Assembly (NCBI RefSeq): GCF_000414115.1
Contig: NZ_AOPZ01000057.1
Span: 1-34,494 of the forward strand
Direction: 5' to 3'
DNA from: Streptomyces aurantiacus JA 4570
GTDB taxonomy: Bacteria > Actinomycetota > Actinomycetes > Streptomycetales > Streptomycetaceae
DNA length: 34,494 bases
Shown here: piece after piece, positions 8,389-16,537 of the stretch
Layout: every line of letters begins with the position of its first letter
How positions within the stretch are numbered: the first letter of the stretch is position 1
Notes under the pieces: model-generated
The model's input: the letters and a program-made list of their open reading frames with translations, nothing else
Told to the model about the DNA's origin: nothing
Databases searched by the model: none
Made by a program: the position numbers and the translations under genes

Positions 8389-8408
8389 TTTGCGGCTCCG
8401 CCGCGTGG
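8389..8408. terminator. Hairpin after the AurF-like gene
   Basis: TTTGCGGCTCCGCCGCGTGG holds a GCGGC-TCC-GCCGC hairpin (8392-8404). It lies about 40 bases beyond the AurF-like stop, between the two copies of the gene end. The motif looks like another common Streptomyces intergenic element and may act as a U-less terminator. Confidence 0.4.
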
Positions 8409-8443
8409 CCGTCAGTCGCTTTCCGTGGCCGCGGCGTGGCAGA

Positions 8444-9382
8444 TCATGCGAGCAGCCCCGACGACTTCCACAGCCGCCGCCCGACCCCCCGCATCACCCC
8501 GATGTCGTCCAGGAAGTCCGTCAGGCGCTTGGCGCCGGTCTGCATGACCTCGCGGCGGTGGCCGCTCGCCTTGACCTGGGCCAGGGCCTCGCGGCGGTCG
8601 AGGCCGACGTCGGTGTAGACCTGCGGGTTGACGAAGGCGATGGAGAAGACGCGGGCGGCCTCGCCGCTGCTGATCCGGGTCAGTTCGCGCTCCCAGCGCG
8701 GCGCGGTCACCATCTGGCGCCGCAACTCCTCGCGGGCGTACCGCACATGGCGGGCCTCCTCCACCACGTGGATGCGGGTCACGCCGCGCACGATGGTCTG
8801 CACGCGCTCGTCGGGGAACGTCAGGCGCTGCATCCAGTCGAGGATCTCCTCGCCGAGCAGGGTGCAGGCGAAGGAGCCGGGGGTGGTGGAGACCGTCTTG
8901 AGGATGCGGGCGAGGTTGTGGTTGAGCTTCGTGACGGGGTACGTGGGCGCCCCGCCCTTCTGGATCATGCGGGCGAACATCATCGAGTGGCGGCACTCGT
9001 CGGCGATCTCCGTGAGCGCGTACCGCACATGCGCGCTGGTCACGGACTTGTCGTAGATGTGCCGCACGAGGAGCTGCATGAGGATGATCTCGAACCAGAT
9101 GCCGAGCGAGGCGAGCGAGGCCGCCTCGTGCCGGGCGAGGTCCATGCGCTGTTCCTCGGACATCCGCTTCCACAGCGGGGTGTCGTAGAGCGAGACGAGC
9201 TCCGGCGGCCAGAACCACTTGCCGTCCTCGACGGGCGCGTCCCAGTCGAGCTCCTTGTCCGGGTCGAAGGAGTGCCTGGCGGAGGACTCGAGCAGTCGCA
9301 GAGCCACCTGTTCCCGGTCCTTGAGCAGGCCGAGCGCGTCCCGGAGACCTGAGAGCTCGGTGTCTTCGGTCACGGTCGTCAT
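8444..9382 (-). CDS. AurF-like diiron oxygenase
   Basis: 312-residue protein of the diiron family that includes the p-aminobenzoate N-oxygenase AurF, which oxidises aryl amines with O2. The iron ligands expected of the four-helix core are visible: Glu98, Glu129 and His132 (ADECRHS), a Glu in GEEI (178-179), and Glu209 with His212 (EEARH), plus His205. The substrate is unknown. Members outside biosynthetic clusters are common in actinobacteria and mostly uncharacterised. The ATG is preceded by AGGAGA. The gene is divergent from a second diiron protein gene (start 9572) and lies upstream of the TetR gene on the same strand, 209 bases away. Its last 60 or so bases are duplicated downstream. Confidence 0.88.
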   Translation of the reverse strand: MTTVTEDTELSGLRDALGLLKDREQVALRLLESSARHSFDPDKELDWDAPVEDGKWFWPPELVSLYDTPLWKRMSEEQRMDLARHEAASLASLGIWFEIILMQLLVRHIYDKSVTSAHVRYALTEIADECRHSMMFARMIQKGGAPTYPVTKLNHNLARILKTVSTTPGSFACTLLGEEILDWMQRLTFPDERVQTIVRGVTRIHVVEEARHVRYAREELRRQMVTAPRWERELTRISSGEAARVFSIAFVNPQVYTDVGLDRREALAQVKASGHRREVMQTGAKRLTDFLDDIGVMRGVGRRLWKSSGLLA

Positions 9383-9571
9383 CGTGTCTCCTGGCGTCTG
9401 AACGGGTTACCGGCGGTCACCTCTTATGAGACTGCTTGTCAGCAAGGCCGTCAATCCCTTGCGCACGACTTGTTGACCCGGCATCTACCACCGTGTGAGC
9501 CTGCCAAGAAGCCACCCCTGTGCGGCGGTTGCGCGGCAGCGGGGGCCGCCGAGACTCGCGAGGAGCCGTCA
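9383..9571. promoter_or_regulatory. Divergent promoter region between two diiron protein genes
   Basis: 189 bases with no gene. On the minus strand TTGACG, 17 bases, then TCTCAT gives a reasonable promoter for the AurF-like gene (plus-strand 9425-9453). The spacer holds a small inverted repeat, CTTG-TCAG-CAAG, that could be an operator. On the plus strand TTGACC near 9472 is a possible -35 for the ferritin-like gene, but I see no clear -10. Confidence 0.45.
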
Positions 9572-10705
9572 GTGTCTACGCGCGATCTGTACGTCAAGGC
9601 CGGTCACGACCAGGGCGCCCCCGACCGGGACCCCCTCGCCTGGCAGGTGCCCGCCACCGGCGCCGCCCGCTTCAGCTGGGAATACGACGAGGGCCGCGAG
9701 CGCCTGCTCAACCTCTACCAAAAGGGCAAGGACAAGCAGTGGGACGGGTCCAAGCGCATCGACTGGGACTTGGAGGTCGACCCCCTCGACCCGCTCGGCA
9801 CCCCCGACGAGGCCATGTCGATCTACGGCACCCGGCACTGGGACCGGATGAACGCGGCCGAGCGCGGCGAGCTGCGCAAGCACTACGCCTCCTGGCAGTT
9901 CAGCCAGTTCCTGCACGGCGAGCAGGGCGCGATGGTGTGCGCGGCGCGCATCGTGGAGTCGGTGCCGGACCTGGACGCGAAGTTCTACTCCGCCACCCAG
10001 ACCATGGACGAGGCCCGGCACGCGGAGATCTACGGCCGCTTCCTGCACGAGAAGATCGGCATGCTCTACCCGGTCAACGACAACCTCCAGGCGCTGCTCG
10101 GCGACACCCTGCGCGACTCCCGCTGGGACATGCCCTACCTGGGCATGCAGGTCCTCATCGAGGGTCTCGCCCTGGCCGCCTTCGGCATGATCCGCGACAC
10201 CACCGACAAGCCGCTGCCCAAGCAGATCCTCGCGTACGTCATGCAGGACGAGGCCCGGCACGTGGCCTTCGGGCGGATGGCGCTGCGCGACTACTACAAG
10301 CAGCTCACCGACGCCGAGCTGCGCGAACGCGAGGAATTCGTCATCGAGGGCTGCTACTTGATGCGCGACCGGCTGCGCGGCGTCGAGGTCCTCACCAACT
10401 TCGGCATCCCGCTGAAGGAGGCCGAGGAGTGCAGCGAGCGCTCCGAATACCTCCAGCTCTTCCGGCAGTTGCTGTTCAGCCGCATCGTGCCCTGCGTCAA
10501 GGACATCGGCCTGTGGGGCAAGCGGCTCCAGCAGGCGTACGTGGACATGGGCGTGTTCGAGATGGGCGACTCCAACCTCGACCTGCTGATGGCGCAGGAC
10601 GAGGAGATCGCGGAGAAGCTGGACGCCGAGCGCTTTGCTGCCGAGGAGGGCGAGCGGGTGGCGGAGGTGGCAGACGCGATCGCCGCGGGCGGGGCTGCGG
10701 ACTGA
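9572..10705 (+). CDS. Ferritin-like diiron protein
   Basis: 377-residue helical protein with a full set of diiron ligands: Glu117 (LHGEQGA), Glu147 and His150 (DEARHAE), Glu197 (IEGLALAAFG), Glu227 and His230 (DEARHVAFG). This is the E-ExxH-E-ExxH pattern of ribonucleotide-reductase-R2-like and related oxidases. The exact reaction is not known. The length and the doubled DEARH motif fit the ferritin-like proteins of actinobacteria that are annotated only by domain. I chose the GTG at 9572 because AGGAG (9561-9565) precedes it at good spacing. The frame is open further upstream to 9470, but that stretch is Cys/Pro-rich and looks non-coding. It is divergent from the AurF-like gene. Confidence 0.87.
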   Translation: MSTRDLYVKAGHDQGAPDRDPLAWQVPATGAARFSWEYDEGRERLLNLYQKGKDKQWDGSKRIDWDLEVDPLDPLGTPDEAMSIYGTRHWDRMNAAERGELRKHYASWQFSQFLHGEQGAMVCAARIVESVPDLDAKFYSATQTMDEARHAEIYGRFLHEKIGMLYPVNDNLQALLGDTLRDSRWDMPYLGMQVLIEGLALAAFGMIRDTTDKPLPKQILAYVMQDEARHVAFGRMALRDYYKQLTDAELREREEFVIEGCYLMRDRLRGVEVLTNFGIPLKEAEECSERSEYLQLFRQLLFSRIVPCVKDIGLWGKRLQQAYVDMGVFEMGDSNLDLLMAQDEEIAEKLDAERFAAEEGERVAEVADAIAAGGAAD

Positions 10706-10763
10706 GGTCAACGCGGCGCGCGGCGGCCACTCGATGGGCGGGCGGTTCGGCGTTCCCGCTGGG

Positions 10764-10769
10764 TAGGCT
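10764..10769 (+). promoter_or_regulatory. Candidate -10 box of the Uma2 gene
   Basis: TAGGCT fits TANNNT. It would start transcription about 30 bases before the chosen ATG (10807). No good -35 is visible. Confidence 0.4.
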
Positions 10770-10806
10770 GGGCGTACCAGGCATGGTCTGCCCCATGGGA
10801 GCACGC

Positions 10807-11412
10807 ATGAGCGCCGCACGCGATGACGAGCTGGACGGCCAGTACGAGCAGTGCGAATGGGTTCGTCCGCCAGTGGACGGCTGGACAGCGGACGATCTCG
10901 ACCGGCTCCCGAATCTCCCTCCGCACACGGAGCTGATCGACGGGAGCCTTGTCGTCGTGAGTCCACAGGCTGAGTTTCACATGCTCACGCTGCGGCTGTT
11001 CGAGCAAGCCCTGATGGGCCAGGCGCCGGGCGACCTTGCTGTCTTCCGGGAGTTCACCGTCACGCTCGACGAGCACAATCGGCTGGAGCCCGACGTCCTG
11101 GTCGTTCTCGCCGACTCCGACACCGGCCCTCGTGGGACTCGGCTCCTCCCGGCGGACGTGCTCCTCGCGATCGAGGTGGTCTCCCCTGATTCCCGGCAGC
11201 GCGACCGGGACACCAAACCCCGCAAATACGCTGCCGCGGGCATTCGCCACTTCTGGCGGGTGGAGGAGAACGGGGGTCTGCCCGTGGTGTACGTCTATGA
11301 ACTCGACCCCGCCACGAAGTCGTACGCCACGACCGGCATCTACCATGATCGACTCAAGCTGACGGTCCCATTCGGCATCGACATCGACCTCACCACGCTC
11401 AACCGCCGCTGA
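10807..11412 (+). CDS. Uma2 family endonuclease
   Basis: 201-residue protein of the Uma2 (DUF820) group, which has a PD-(D/E)XK nuclease fold. Seen: an N-terminal LPPHTELIDGSLVVVSP region, the Asp of LEPDVLVV, Glu of AIEVVSPDS, and the Lys in RKYAAAGIRHFW, which together make the expected active site. Family members are numerous in Streptomyces and cyanobacteria, and their biological role is unclear. The ATG at 10807 has GGGAG (10797-10801) in front. In-frame ATGs at 10783 and 10795 are alternatives. Its 3' end overlaps the end of the convergent PBP gene by 14 bases. Confidence 0.88.
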   Translation: MSAARDDELDGQYEQCEWVRPPVDGWTADDLDRLPNLPPHTELIDGSLVVVSPQAEFHMLTLRLFEQALMGQAPGDLAVFREFTVTLDEHNRLEPDVLVVLADSDTGPRGTRLLPADVLLAIEVVSPDSRQRDRDTKPRKYAAAGIRHFWRVEENGGLPVVYVYELDPATKSYATTGIYHDRLKLTVPFGIDIDLTTLNRR

Positions 11413-12859
11413 GCGCCGCCTCCATCACGGCCTTCGCGATCGGCGCCGCGCTCCCGCCCCCGCTGATGTCCGAGCGGTCCGCCGCCGCGTCCTCGACGAC
11501 GACGGCGACCGCCACCGACGCCTCGGCGTCGCCCGGCTTCTGGGCCCAGGCGATGAACCAGGCGTACGGAGTGCCCGTGTTGCCGATGCCGTGCTGGGCG
11601 GTGCCCGTCTTGCCGCCGACGGTCACGCCGTCGATCGCCGCGTTGGCGCCGGTGCCCTCCTCGACGACGTCCGTCATCAGCTCGCGCAACTGCACCGCCG
11701 TGCCCGGATTCATCGCCTGCCGGAGGGTCTCGGTGCCGCTCGACGCGACGGTGTCGCCGTCGTCGGTGGTCGTCCGGTCCACCAGGTGGGGCGCCTTGAC
11801 CGAGCCGCCGCCCGCGACCGCCGCCGAGACCATCGCCATCTGCAGGGGCGTGGCGCGGGTGTCGTACTGGCCGATGGCGGACAGGGCGAGCTGGGCGTCG
11901 TCCATGGAGGTGTCGAAGGTGCTGGTGGCCACCGGCGAGGGGATCTTCAGGCCCGGGGTGTCGAAGCCGAACTTCTTCGCGGTGCCCGCCAGGGCGTCCT
12001 GCCCCGTGTCGACGCCCAGCTTGGCGAAGACGGTGTTGCAGGACCACTGGAAGGCGTACCGCAGGCTCGCGTCCGCGCACCCCTCGACCTCGTTGGCCAG
12101 GCTGGTCGAGGTGCCGGGCAGGGTGTACGGGTCGGGGGACTCCGTCGGCGCGTCCAGGTCGTCGATCCCGCCCGCATCGAGCGCGGCGGCCGCCGTCACC
12201 ACCTTGAACGTGGAGCCCGGCGGATAGGTCTGGCTGAGCGCGCGGTTGAGCATCGGCTTGTCGGGGTCGGCGTTCAGCTCGGCCCAGGCGTCGGTGACGG
12301 CGGTGCTGGTGCCGGAGAGGCGTTCGGGGTCGTACGAGGGTGTGGAGACCAGGGCCAGGACCTCGCCGGTGGCCGGGTCGAGCGCGGCCACGGCGCCCTT
12401 CTTGCCGCCGAGACCGGCGTGGGCGGCCTGCTGCACGGCCGCCTTGATGGTGGTGACGACCTTGCCGCCGGGGTTCTGGGCGCGGGTGATGTCGTTCCAC
12501 AGGGGCAGGGGGGCGAGCATGGGGTCGGTGCCGGAGAGGACGTCGTCCTCGGCGTGCTCCAGGAACGTGGTGCCGTACACCTGCGAGGCGAAGCCGGTCA
12601 CCGGGGCGTACAACGGGCCGTTGCGGTACGTCCGTTCGTGGCGGAGCTGCTCGCCGGTGTCCCGGGAGCCGGTGACGGCCCGGCCGTCCACCAGGATGTC
12701 GCCGCGCGGCTGGTCGAAGCGGGTGATGGCCTGGCGGCGGTTGGCGGGATTGTCGTCGTACGTCCCCGAGTCGACGACCTGGACGCGGCTGGCGTTGACC
12801 AGCAGCGCCACCAGGAGCAGCGCGCAGAACGCGGCGGCCCGGCGGATGTACTTGGTCAC
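11399..12859 (-). CDS. Class B penicillin-binding protein (PbpA-like transpeptidase)
   Basis: 486-residue membrane-anchored transpeptidase that cross-links peptidoglycan. It has one N-terminal membrane segment (about 8-24), a dimerisation-type region, then the transpeptidase domain with Ser216 and Lys219 (PPGSTFKV), SCN (273-275) and KTGTAQ near residue 420. Its start overlaps the stop of the FtsW/RodA-like gene by four bases (ATGA), so the two are translated together and form a SEDS-PBP pair that polymerises and cross-links glycan. In many actinobacteria such a pair lies with pknAB and pstP near oriC. Here it is a separate two-gene unit without a kinase, so it is probably an additional copy. 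Confidence 0.95.
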   Translation of the reverse strand: MTKYIRRAAAFCALLLVALLVNASRVQVVDSGTYDDNPANRRQAITRFDQPRGDILVDGRAVTGSRDTGEQLRHERTYRNGPLYAPVTGFASQVYGTTFLEHAEDDVLSGTDPMLAPLPLWNDITRAQNPGGKVVTTIKAAVQQAAHAGLGGKKGAVAALDPATGEVLALVSTPSYDPERLSGTSTAVTDAWAELNADPDKPMLNRALSQTYPPGSTFKVVTAAAALDAGGIDDLDAPTESPDPYTLPGTSTSLANEVEGCADASLRYAFQWSCNTVFAKLGVDTGQDALAGTAKKFGFDTPGLKIPSPVATSTFDTSMDDAQLALSAIGQYDTRATPLQMAMVSAAVAGGGSVKAPHLVDRTTTDDGDTVASSGTETLRQAMNPGTAVQLRELMTDVVEEGTGANAAIDGVTVGGKTGTAQHGIGNTGTPYAWFIAWAQKPGDAEASVAVAVVVEDAAADRSDISGGGSAAPIAKAVMEAALSGG

Positions 12860-14214
12860 GCCCGCTCCCGGGGAAGAGGCTGGGCGCGCGCCGAATCGCT
12901 CACCCGGATGAGCAGCGCCACGATGATCCAGTTGGTCACGACGGACGAACCGCCCTGCGCCAGGAACGGCATGGCCATCCCGGTCAGCGGGATGAGCCCC
13001 GTCACCCCGCCCGCGATCACGAACACCTGGAGCGCCACGATCGACGCGAGCCCGATCGCGAGCAGCCGCCCGAACGGGTCACGCAGGGCGAGCCCGGCCC
13101 GGTAGCCGCGCTCCACGAGAAGCGCGTACAGCAGGAAGATCGCGGTGAGCCCGGTGAGCCCCAGCTCCTCGCCGGCCGTCGCCAGGATGAAGTCCGACTT
13201 CGCGGCGAAGCCGATGAGGATGGAGTGCCCGTCCCCGAGGCCGGTGCCGAGCAGCCCGCCGGCCGCGAACGCGAACAGCGACTGGGCGAGCTGGTTCGGC
13301 CCCTCGCCCGCGTCGATGGACGCGAACGGGTGCAGCCAGTCCTGCACCCGGCTGTGCACGTGCGGCTCCAGCGAACCGACGGCGAACGCCCCGACCGCCG
13401 CGAGCAGCAGCCCGACGGCGATCCAGCCGGTGCGGCCGGTGGCGACGTACAGGAGGATCACGAACAGCCCGAAGAACAGCAGCGAGGTGCCGAGGTCACG
13501 CTCCAGCACGAGGACTCCCACGCTCAGCAGCCAGATCGCCACGATCGGCCCGAGCACCCGCCCTGTGGGCAGTTGCAGCCGCTTGAACTTCCACACCGTG
13601 CGGCCCGTGTACGCGAGGGCGTTGCGGTTGGCCGCGAGGTAGCTGGCGAAGAAGACGGCGAGCAGGATCTTCGCGAACTCGCCGGGCTGGATGGAGAATC
13701 CGCCGATCCGGATCCAGATGCGGGCGCCGTTCACCGCGGGGAAGAAGATCGGCACGATCATCAGGACGAGCGCCGTGACCACGGACAGATACGCGTACCG
13801 CTGGAGCACGCGGTGGTCGCGCAGGAAGAACACGACGCCGATGAAGAGGGCGACGCCGACCGTCGACCAGACGAGCTGCGTGGGCGCCGCGTGGTCGCCG
13901 GGCGTCTCCAGGTCGAGCCGGTAGATCAGCACCAGGCCGAGGCCGTTGAGGAGCACGGCGATCGGCAGGAGCAGCGGATCGGCGTACGGGGCGCGCAGCC
14001 GCACCGCCAGATGGGCGAGCAGCGCGAGCACCCCGAGCCCCGCGCCGTAACCGGCGGCGCCGGGCGGGACGGAGCCGTCGCGCGCCAGGCCCACGTCGCA
14101 GTAGCCGTACACCGGGAGCAGGACGGCGACGACGAGCAGCGCGAGCTCGGTGCCGCGGCGCCGGGGGACACGGACAGCGGGGACGGGCGTGGGCTCCGCT
14201 GCGGTTCCGGTCAT
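12856..14214 (-). CDS. FtsW/RodA/SpoVE family SEDS protein
   Basis: 452-residue polytopic protein of the SEDS family (lipid II glycan polymerase or glycosyltransferase). Many hydrophobic helices are visible. The family regions NGARIWIRIGGFSIQPGEFAKILL and GLTGLIPLTGMAMPFLAQGGSS are intact. It sits directly upstream of its PBP partner with a four-base overlap. The ATG has no ribosome site, but a TACGTT -10 box ends six bases before it, so a leaderless mRNA is likely. Confidence 0.95.
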   Translation of the reverse strand: MTGTAAEPTPVPAVRVPRRRGTELALLVVAVLLPVYGYCDVGLARDGSVPPGAAGYGAGLGVLALLAHLAVRLRAPYADPLLLPIAVLLNGLGLVLIYRLDLETPGDHAAPTQLVWSTVGVALFIGVVFFLRDHRVLQRYAYLSVVTALVLMIVPIFFPAVNGARIWIRIGGFSIQPGEFAKILLAVFFASYLAANRNALAYTGRTVWKFKRLQLPTGRVLGPIVAIWLLSVGVLVLERDLGTSLLFFGLFVILLYVATGRTGWIAVGLLLAAVGAFAVGSLEPHVHSRVQDWLHPFASIDAGEGPNQLAQSLFAFAAGGLLGTGLGDGHSILIGFAAKSDFILATAGEELGLTGLTAIFLLYALLVERGYRAGLALRDPFGRLLAIGLASIVALQVFVIAGGVTGLIPLTGMAMPFLAQGGSSVVTNWIIVALLIRVSDSARAQPLPRERA

Positions 14215-14226
14215 GCCCGGAACGTA
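14215..14226 (-). promoter_or_regulatory. Leaderless-type -10 box of the SEDS-PBP operon
   Basis: On the minus strand TACGTT (plus-strand AACGTA, 14221-14226) is followed by six bases and then the ATG. That spacing puts the transcription start at or next to the A of the start codon. No convincing -35 is seen. Confidence 0.5.
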
Positions 14227-14286
14227 GCAAGCGGCGAGCCTAATGTCCGGTTATGTCGCCCGCCCGTTCGCCGGAAACGGTTCCGG

Positions 14287-15597
14287 TCAGCAGTCCTCGC
14301 CCACGGCGCCCGCGGCGTCTTCGTACGGAAGCGTGAGGACCGCCACCGCCCCGGCGGAGCCGTCCGCGTTGGCGAACTCAAGGCGCGCCCCCACCACCTG
14401 GGCCTGCCCCAGCGCAATGGTGAGCCCGAGCCCGTGGCCCTTGGTCGTACCCTCCGTACGAAAGCGCTGCGGCCCGTGCTCCACGAGGTAGTCGGGGAAG
14501 CCCGGCCCGTGGTCCCGCACGGTGATCACGGGCCCGTCCACCGTCAAGGACACCGGCGGAGCCCCGTGCTTGAGGGCGTTCCCGACGAGATTCCCGAGCA
14601 CCCGCTCCAGGCGCCGCCCGTCCGTGTCGACCACGATGTCCCGTACGATCCGCAGCTCCACGTCGGCCCCCGAAGCCCGTACGACCCGCTCGGCCAGTGG
14701 AGCGAGGCGGACCGCGTCGACGTCGACGCGTTCGCTGCGCGAGTCGAGGCGGGAGATCTCCAGGAGGTCCTCGGTGAGCGTGCGCAGCGCGGCGACGCGG
14801 TCCTGGACCAGCTCGGTGGGGCGGCCCGGCGGCAGCAGTTCGGCGGCGGCGTGCAGGCCGGTCAGCGGCGTCCGCAGCTCGTGCGCGACGTCGGCGGTGA
14901 ACCGCTGCTCGCTCAGGAGCTTGCCCTGCAGCGACGACGCCATGGTGTCCAGGGCGCCGGACACCGTGGCCACCTCGTCCTGATGGCGGTCGGCGTCCCG
15001 CGTGCGCGGGTCGTTCACGCGGGCGTCGAGGTCGCCGACGCTGATGCGCCGCGCGACCCGGGCCGTCTGGTGCAGGCGCCGCGTCACGCGCGTCACCGCG
15101 AACGAGCCGACGAGCAGCGTCGCCCCGATGGCGAGCACCGACGAGCCGAGGATCGCGCGGTCGAGGCCGTCGATGGTGCGGGCGCCCTGCGCGTAGTCCA
15201 CCTGGACGGCGATGGCGCGCCCGCCGTCCGCGGGCCCCGCGGCCCAGACCGTCGGCCGGTCGTCGCGGTCGCCGACCATCGTGCCGCGCTCCCCGCCGAC
15301 CGCGAGGTCGCGCAGCGCCCCGGGCAGCCCTGGCGGGTCGATGCCCGCGCCGGGGTCGAGCCTGCCGCCCGCCTCGTACTGCTTGGTGGCGTCGTCGAGC
15401 CGGGTCAGGGCGCGGTCGCGGGCCTGGCCCACGGTCTGGTTGGTCACCGCGACGTGCACGAGTATGCCGAGCAGCGCCGCGAGCGCGCAGCACATCACGG
15501 TGATGAACACCGCGGCCTTCCAGGTCAGCGTCGCGGTCCAGGCGGGCAGGCGCAGCGGCAGCCGCGGGCGGCGGGGAGCCGCGCCGTCGCCCGTCAT
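14287..15597 (-). CDS. Orphan sensor histidine kinase
   Basis: 436-residue membrane kinase. First membrane segment about 27-50, an extracellular region to about 145, second segment about 150-168, HAMP to about 230, H-box with His239 (TADVAHELRTPLTGL), N-box GNLVGNALKHG, then DHGPGFP and a G-box GHGLGLTIALGQ. It should phosphorylate a response regulator, but none lies beside it. The ATG overlaps the stop of the lipoprotein gene (ATGA), so the two are co-translated. The extracellular lipoprotein is therefore a good candidate for modulating the kinase sensor, as CseA is linked to CseB/CseC signalling in S. coelicolor. This is inference from layout only. Confidence 0.92.
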   Translation of the reverse strand: MTGDGAAPRRPRLPLRLPAWTATLTWKAAVFITVMCCALAALLGILVHVAVTNQTVGQARDRALTRLDDATKQYEAGGRLDPGAGIDPPGLPGALRDLAVGGERGTMVGDRDDRPTVWAAGPADGGRAIAVQVDYAQGARTIDGLDRAILGSSVLAIGATLLVGSFAVTRVTRRLHQTARVARRISVGDLDARVNDPRTRDADRHQDEVATVSGALDTMASSLQGKLLSEQRFTADVAHELRTPLTGLHAAAELLPPGRPTELVQDRVAALRTLTEDLLEISRLDSRSERVDVDAVRLAPLAERVVRASGADVELRIVRDIVVDTDGRRLERVLGNLVGNALKHGAPPVSLTVDGPVITVRDHGPGFPDYLVEHGPQRFRTEGTTKGHGLGLTIALGQAQVVGARLEFANADGSAGAVAVLTLPYEDAAGAVGEDC

Positions 15598-16478
15598 GAG
15601 CCCTCGCCGGTGGAGCCGCCGGAGCCGCTGGAGTCCGCAGAGTCCCCGGTGCCTCCGGAGTCCCCGCCGTCCACGGATTCCTCGGAGCTCGGCCGCGCGC
15701 CCGGGCTCGGGCCCTCCAGGCGGGGGCCCTCGGTCGGCTGGGGCAGCGGGCTGCGGCCGCCCTTGGGCCGGGGCGCGTCCGAGGAACGCAGGAACTCGTC
15801 GCGCGTCGGCAGCATCGCGCGCTGGTGCCGGTCCCAGGACCAGGCCGTGCGGTACTCGTAGCCCGGGATGTCGGAGACCGCGCGCAGCACCAGATCGCGC
15901 CCGGCGAGCTCGATGCCGAGCACCGCGTCGGACGTGCCCATGATCTGGGTCAGGTGCCCCTTCTCCATCGCGTAGACGCGGATGGCCAGCTGCTCCTCGG
16001 GCATGCGGATGCCGATGACCACGTCGTCCTTGCCGTCGCCGGTGAAATCGCGGTAGTACGCCTTGAGGACGGGGCACTCCTTGGCCTCGTTCTTCTTGCC
16101 GCAGTTCTTCAGGGCGTCCGCGGTCTCCTTGTAGAGCGCGGAGGGCCCTGAGTAGTCGTCGGGGTGTGCGGCGGCCTGCGCCCGCACGATGTCGACCGGG
16201 TTCACCTTGCGCAGGTCGCCTCCGGGCACCGGCACGCCCTTGACCTCCTCGGTGTCCGCCGTCCCGTAGTCACCGAGCGGTGAGGACGCGGGCGGCAGGT
16301 CCGGCCACAGCCGGGTGGGGCCGACCGCTGTCGGCGTCGAGCCCGCGCCCCGCAGGTCGCCCGGGTCGCCGCAGCCCGCGGCGAGCGCGGCCGCGGCCAG
16401 CGCGAAGACGGCCGTGGCGAGCGCGCGGCGCCCGCGGGGGCCGCGCCCTCGCGAGCTGCGGCTGCGGTTCAACTGCAC
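15594..16478 (-). CDS. Lipoprotein with FG-GAP-like segment, partner of the kinase
   Basis: 294-residue putative lipoprotein. A basic, Arg-rich N-terminus is followed by a hydrophobic stretch and a lipobox ending LAAGC near residue 36, so it should be anchored outside the membrane. The middle carries DFTGDGKDDVVIG, an FG-GAP-like calcium-binding type motif, then beta strands (LAIRVYAMEKG, LVLRAVSDIPG). Two Cys (NCGKK and ECPVL) could form a disulfide. The C-terminal 70 residues are Pro/Ser/Gly-rich and disordered. It is co-translated with the kinase downstream. The function is unknown, and a sensory accessory role is the simplest reading. Confidence 0.82.
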   Translation of the reverse strand: MQLNRSRSSRGRGPRGRRALATAVFALAAAALAAGCGDPGDLRGAGSTPTAVGPTRLWPDLPPASSPLGDYGTADTEEVKGVPVPGGDLRKVNPVDIVRAQAAAHPDDYSGPSALYKETADALKNCGKKNEAKECPVLKAYYRDFTGDGKDDVVIGIRMPEEQLAIRVYAMEKGHLTQIMGTSDAVLGIELAGRDLVLRAVSDIPGYEYRTAWSWDRHQRAMLPTRDEFLRSSDAPRPKGGRSPLPQPTEGPRLEGPSPGARPSSEESVDGGDSGGTGDSADSSGSGGSTGEGS

Positions 16479-16537
16479 TCCTGCTTGCGATGGCCGGTGG
16501 GCACGCGAGCCCGGCCCCGGCAGGCCCGGGGGCGTAC

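Noticed and set aside
9470..9571. Upstream start for the ferritin-like gene
   Set aside because: Cys/Pro-rich, non-conserved-looking stretch; AGGAG and GTG at 9572 fit better.
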